The position numbers were made by a program, and so were the translations under genes. From the NCBI GenBank assembly GCA_937968035.1, contig CALBTS010000194.1, forward strand, positions 1-27,317: DNA of 27,317 nt. The letters are read 5' to 3'. Origin of the DNA: an uncultured Methanomethylovorans sp. (GTDB taxonomy: Archaea; Halobacteriota; Methanosarcinia; Methanosarcinales; Methanosarcinaceae). Of the stretch, positions 24,114-27,317 are shown piece after piece; position 1 is the first letter of the stretch, and every line of letters begins with the position of its first letter. The notes below the pieces were generated by a model. The model saw nothing but the letters and a program-made list of their open reading frames with translations. It was not told the DNA's origin and made no database searches.

Positions 24114-24854
24114 ATGCTTGATGGTAAAGTTGTACTGGTCACTGGAGCAAGCCGGGGTATAGGTAAAGCTATAGCTTTGCTTGCTGCAGAGAACCATGCG
24201 CATGTTATAGTCAACTATAATAAGAATGGAAAGAGTGCAGCTGAACTTGTGGACCTGATACATGAAAAAGGTCTCTCTGCTTCCATTATCAAGGCCGATG
24301 TTTCATCAGAAGATGAAGTAAAATATATGTTCAGCTCTATCAAAGAAAAGCACTCAAAGCTAGATGTGCTGGTGAACAATGCCGGGATCATGCGAAATAG
24401 TCTTCTTGCACTTACCAGTACTGAACTTTTTGATCATACCATCGATGTCAATCTAAAGGGAACCTTCCTGTGTACCAGATATGCTACTAACATGATGAGA
24501 AAGCAAAGATCAGGAAGGATCGTCAATATATCTTCAATTGTTGGTCTACAGGGTAGTGAAGGACAGACGGCCTATTCTGCAAGTAAGGCAGCTGTCATCG
24601 GGTTCACACGATCTGCTGCAAAAGAACTTGGCAGGTATGGGATTACCGTTAATGCTGTTGCCCCAGGTCTTATAGAGACCGATCTGATCAAAGATATGAA
24701 ACCTGACATAAGGGATAAGATGCTGTCCAGTATTTCCCTTGGAAGGATCGGGACCCCGGAGGATGTAGCAAAAGTTGTATTGTTCTTAAGTTCGGACCTT
24801 GCAAGTTATGTAAGCGGGTCTGTTATTGTGGTGGACGGCTGCCAAACTATGTGA
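24114..24854 (+). CDS. FabG-like short-chain dehydrogenase/reductase
   Basis: This 246-residue Rossmann enzyme has TGASRGIG (10-17), a DV motif near 62, NNAG (88-91), and a catalytic set of Ser140/141, Tyr154 and Lys158 (YSASK). PGLIETDL follows, and the C-terminus (SYVSGSVIVVDGC) is typical of 3-oxoacyl-ACP reductases. NADPH-dependent reduction of a 3-oxoacyl chain on the neighbouring carrier protein is the natural reading; a sugar or alcohol dehydrogenase role is the alternative. It starts 12 bases after the NadE-like gene, so it is in the same operon. It is followed by 108 bases before the next gene. Confidence 0.88.
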   Translation: MLDGKVVLVTGASRGIGKAIALLAAENHAHVIVNYNKNGKSAAELVDLIHEKGLSASIIKADVSSEDEVKYMFSSIKEKHSKLDVLVNNAGIMRNSLLALTSTELFDHTIDVNLKGTFLCTRYATNMMRKQRSGRIVNISSIVGLQGSEGQTAYSASKAAVIGFTRSAAKELGRYGITVNAVAPGLIETDLIKDMKPDIRDKMLSSISLGRIGTPEDVAKVVLFLSSDLASYVSGSVIVVDGCQTM

Positions 24855-24962
24855 TTTGACATCAGCCACGATTCATTATATGGAGAGAAATGAAAAAGAA
24901 GTTGCTTTTCTCGCTTTGACAGCCAGCAGGGATAAATAGCTATATTTTTAGAGGGCATTATT

Positions 24963-26096
24963 ATGAATACTAAAGTATCTATTGTGCAATGTGATGATTA
25001 TTTAAAAGCCAAAGATGCTATCAGGGAAGCACTAGACCTGATCGGTGGCCTTGAGAATATCATATCTCCAGGTAGCCGTGTCCTATTAAAACCCAATGTA
25101 CTTGCTATTAAACGGCCGGAGGCTGCAGTTACCACTCATCCTGCAATTGTTTCGGCAATGTGCCAACTTGTTAAAGAAGCAGGTGGTATTCCTGTCGTAG
25201 GGGATGGGTCCGGGGTCACAAGTTCCGATTCAACTGCCACTGCAAAAGCCCTTAAAGCATCTGGTATCGAAGAAGCTGCTTCAAATTGCGGTGCAGAACT
25301 GATCAATTTTGAAATCTCTGGTTTTAATGAAGTTGATGTTCCTGAGGCAAAGCAGTTCCCACGTCTGCATATAGCTAAGGCAGTAATGGACGCTGATGTG
25401 ATCATTTCACTTCCCAAGCTCAAGACACATGAGCTCACTCTTTATACGGGAGCTGTTAAAAACTTTTTTGGTGCCATCCCCCGGAAAGACAGAAAAGCTG
25501 CTCATTTTCTGGAAGACCGTGACCTTTTTGGAGAGGCAGTTGTGGATATCTATTCTTTCATCAAACCCCATCTTGCGGTAATGGATGGGGTGATAGGGAT
25601 GGAAGGGGATGGTCCCTCAGCTGGTACATCCATATCTGCAGGAGTTATCATGGCAAGTTATGACTGTGTGGCATTGGATGTGGTAGCGTCGGAACTTATA
25701 GGGTTCGATCCATTGCAGATACCTACTAATAAAGCTGCACTTTCCAGAGGATTTGGTACTGAGCATCCTGAAGTTGTAGGCACGCCTTTGGAGAAAGTAA
25801 AGATCAAGTTCAAAAGGCCAACAGGTGGAGCTCTTGCTCTTATGCCTCGTTTTCTTCGAAGGACACTTAGAAAGCAGTTTACAGTAAAGCCTTTCATCAA
25901 TACTTCGATCTGCACTCTTTGCAAGGCATGTGTTTTGAACTGTTCAGTAGACGCTATCGAAGAAAAGGATGGCTCATTGAAAATCAACGAAGAAAAGTGC
26001 ATCCAATGTTACTGTTGTCGCGAGCTTTGCCCAAGTCATGCCGTAGAGATTAAAAAATCGCTACTTGTAAGGATCATGACCAGAGGAAAAAAGTAA
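24963..26096 (+). CDS. DUF362 protein with two-cluster ferredoxin domain
   Basis: This 377-residue protein has an N-terminal DUF362 domain (about 30-270, with LLKPNVLAIKRPEAAVTTHP and ISLPKLKTHELTLYTGAVKN). A C-terminal ferredoxin domain has CTLCKACVLNC (317-327) and CIQCYCCRELC (about 346-356), enough for two 4Fe-4S clusters. Families of this kind are widespread in methanogens and of unknown function. AGAGGG seven bases before the ATG supports the start. The 108-base gap behind the reductase gene makes operon membership possible but less certain than for the first five cluster genes. It could supply electrons to a step in the pathway or be unrelated. Confidence 0.8.
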   Translation: MNTKVSIVQCDDYLKAKDAIREALDLIGGLENIISPGSRVLLKPNVLAIKRPEAAVTTHPAIVSAMCQLVKEAGGIPVVGDGSGVTSSDSTATAKALKASGIEEAASNCGAELINFEISGFNEVDVPEAKQFPRLHIAKAVMDADVIISLPKLKTHELTLYTGAVKNFFGAIPRKDRKAAHFLEDRDLFGEAVVDIYSFIKPHLAVMDGVIGMEGDGPSAGTSISAGVIMASYDCVALDVVASELIGFDPLQIPTNKAALSRGFGTEHPEVVGTPLEKVKIKFKRPTGGALALMPRFLRRTLRKQFTVKPFINTSICTLCKACVLNCSVDAIEEKDGSLKINEEKCIQCYCCRELCPSHAVEIKKSLLVRIMTRGKK

Positions 26097-26165
26097 TATT
26101 TCTGAACATATCATGCAGAAATAACACGGATAAAGTCCATTGTTTACTTAGCATATATTATGAAG

Positions 26166-26747
26166 TCAACAAACTTCTGATTTAACTTCTGGTCTAGCTT
26201 CTAATTTTTCTTCAGTCTTATCTTCATTTGCAACATCCAGCTTTTTTACAACTTTGGCCGGGAAGCCTAGAGCAAGACTATTTGGAGAAATATTGCGGCT
26301 GACTACAGATCCAATCCCTATTATGGAATTTTCTCCAATCTCTACTCCCTGAGTTATTATACATCCCGGGTTTACAGAAACACCATGTCTGATAACAATT
26401 GGCTCTATGGTTCGTGGATATGCGTTTCTTGTAGTCAGACTGCCTCTTGAATGAGCGGATAGTATACAGCGATCACCAATTTCAACAAAATCTTCTATTG
26501 TGATCATTTCCGGATGAAGTCTATCAAAAATAACATCATAACCGATGTACACATTTTTTCCAATATTGACCCCTCTCATTTTGTGGAATTTTGCTCTCCA
26601 GGAAGGTATCGGACAAGTTGATGCAAGCCGTTCTAAAAGCCATTTCCAAAAGTATTTTATTCCAAATACAAGGAAATTCTCATTATAATGCTCAGCCACT
26701 TCTCCAAAACAAATCTTGTCCCTATCAGAAACCATTTCCGAAACCAT
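26166..26747 (-). CDS. Hexapeptide-repeat acyltransferase
   Basis: This 193-residue protein has a left-handed beta-helix built from hexapeptide repeats: MRGVNIGKNVYIGYDVIF, EDFVEIGDRC, RHGVSVNPGCIITQGVEIGE and NSIIGIGSVVS. It ends with the NSLALGFPAKVVK signature of maltose or NodL-type O-acetyltransferases. Such enzymes move acetyl from acetyl-CoA, or acyl from a carrier protein, to a sugar or other acceptor. A charged tail (about 174-193, rich in Glu/Lys) is non-conserved. AGGTGG stands seven bases before the ATG. It converges on the DUF362 gene and may add the final acyl group for the cluster, a functional guess from location. Confidence 0.85.
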   Translation of the reverse strand: MVSEMVSDRDKICFGEVAEHYNENFLVFGIKYFWKWLLERLASTCPIPSWRAKFHKMRGVNIGKNVYIGYDVIFDRLHPEMITIEDFVEIGDRCILSAHSRGSLTTRNAYPRTIEPIVIRHGVSVNPGCIITQGVEIGENSIIGIGSVVSRNISPNSLALGFPAKVVKKLDVANEDKTEEKLEARPEVKSEVC

Positions 26748-27069
26748 TTTGCGCCCACCTGATGAAAATCGCTCTTATATCCGTATGAAGTTATAATACC
26801 GATGGTATCGACATCATTATTTACAACACATTCCCTAAAACAGTATAAATAACAGCTGATCATCACCTTGCATATTGCAAACAAGATATCTAAAGTATAT
26901 AATTATTACTATATGTTGGTAAATAAAGCTTAAACAGTTATTTTCTATATAACTTTTACAGATGATCTAATCATCAAATTAGAGTTCATCAATATTTTAA
27001 TTCATTATATTATCAATTCAACTATAAATATATTATTATTTAAAATTACTTTTGGCTTTAGACTATGAT
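26748..27069. other. AT-rich intergenic region
   Basis: No convincing gene was seen. A TATA-like element (ATTTATACTG on the minus strand, 26841-26850) lies about 95 bases before the acyltransferase ATG. The rest is A/T-rich sequence up to the MITE-like element. A 75-codon minus-strand frame across this region (26657-26884) overlaps the acyltransferase gene in another frame and is not supported. Confidence 0.4.
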
Positions 27070-27071
27070 TA

Positions 27072-27164
27072 TAGAGGATTTCGGAAAACCCAGATATTTG
27101 AAAATCATCATATAAAGTGTATATAAATAAGCGCTAAAAACAACAGGTTTATCGAAATCCTCTA
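27072..27164. mobile_element. MITE-like element with TA target duplication
   Basis: Near-perfect inverted ends (27070-27090 and 27146-27166, 19 of 21 bases paired, including the TA) enclose about 55 bases with no gene. The unit TAGAGGATTTCG... is bounded by TA on both sides (27070-27071 and 27165-27166). That pattern would fit insertion at TA by a Tc1/mariner or IS630-type transposase acting in trans. The length (93 bases) is short for a MITE, so a simple regulatory dyad remains possible. Confidence 0.55.
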
Positions 27165-27183
27165 TAGTAAACACAGGAGAAAG

Positions 27184-27219
27184 AAAATAAAAAAAGGTCG
27201 AGCGAAATTACTTCCGCTC
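27184..27219 (-). terminator. Hairpin plus T-run behind the final gene
   Basis: On the minus strand GAGCGGAA, GTAA, TTTCGCTC forms an 8-pair stem with one G-U (27219-27200), followed by GACC and T7ATTTT. It lies 18 bases after the stop of the partial gene at the window end, as an intrinsic-type terminator should. Confidence 0.65.
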
Positions 27220-27236
27220 ATAGTTGTTGTGCTTTA

Positions 27237-27317
27237 TCAGGCATTCACGGTCAATTTCGGTCTCTGTGCGGCATTGGACCACTCTGAGCTGTAGAATGCG
27301 ATGTAATTGCCGCTCTC
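27237..27317 (-). CDS. C-terminus of a probable surface protein (partial)
   Basis: Twenty-six codons and a TGA stop are visible and run off the right edge. SGNYIAFYSSEWSNAAQRPK followed by LTVNA resembles the closing strand of DNRLRE-like or disaggregatase-related repeats of methanogen cell-surface proteins, where a Y(S)(S/K)E.......RP.L.V pattern is common. No signal peptide or anchor can be seen in this fragment. A terminator-like hairpin follows. Confidence 0.55.
   Translation of the reverse strand, partial: ESGNYIAFYSSEWSNAAQRPKLTVNA

Noticed and set aside
26657..26884. 75-codon minus-strand frame upstream of the acyltransferase
   Set aside because: It overlaps the acyltransferase in another frame. 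The acyltransferase ATG at 26747 has its own well-placed AGGTGG.

Overview
The window reads as a chromosomal segment of a methylotrophic methanogen of the Methanosarcinales. The basis is a RamA-type corrinoid activase, formyltransferase Ftr, the tyrosine decarboxylase of methanofuran synthesis, the small subunit of archaeal DNA polymerase D, an archaeal Orc1/Cdc6, and TATA boxes and GGTG/GAGG ribosome binding sites of archaeal type. I cannot fix the genus. No rRNA, tRNA, CRISPR array or intact transposase was seen.

Layout. Positions 1-1601 hold a possible gene tail and a PAS-only protein made of three PAS units. On the minus strand at 4550-1823 is a likely operon: ramA, a small cysteine-rich DUF2769-type gene and a TPR gene. 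From 4810 to 10182 lies a replication neighbourhood: PolD small subunit, signal peptidase, orc1/cdc6, an origin-like region (about 8577-8922) with inverted origin recognition boxes around an AT-rich core, then mfnA. Next come a CBS-domain M50 protease and a TraB-family membrane protein, convergent with ftr. The minus strand then carries a CopB-type P-type ATPase, a collapsed remnant that looks like CO dehydrogenase CooS, a voltage-gated-type K+ channel with a zinc ribbon tail, dinB and a two-part GNAT protein.

After an AT-rich divergent promoter region, 20317-26096 is a plus-strand cluster: acyl carrier protein, acyl-AMP ligase, PP-loop amidotransferase-like protein, NadE-like protein, FabG-like reductase and a DUF362/ferredoxin protein. 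A hexapeptide acyltransferase faces it. It looks like a carrier-protein-based pathway, perhaps making or attaching an acyl or amide group on a surface glycan or small molecule. Acyl carrier proteins are uncommon in archaea, so this is the best candidate for an undescribed system. The right edge has a 93-bp MITE-like element with 19-of-21 matched inverted ends, an intrinsic-type terminator, and the C-terminus of a probable surface protein.
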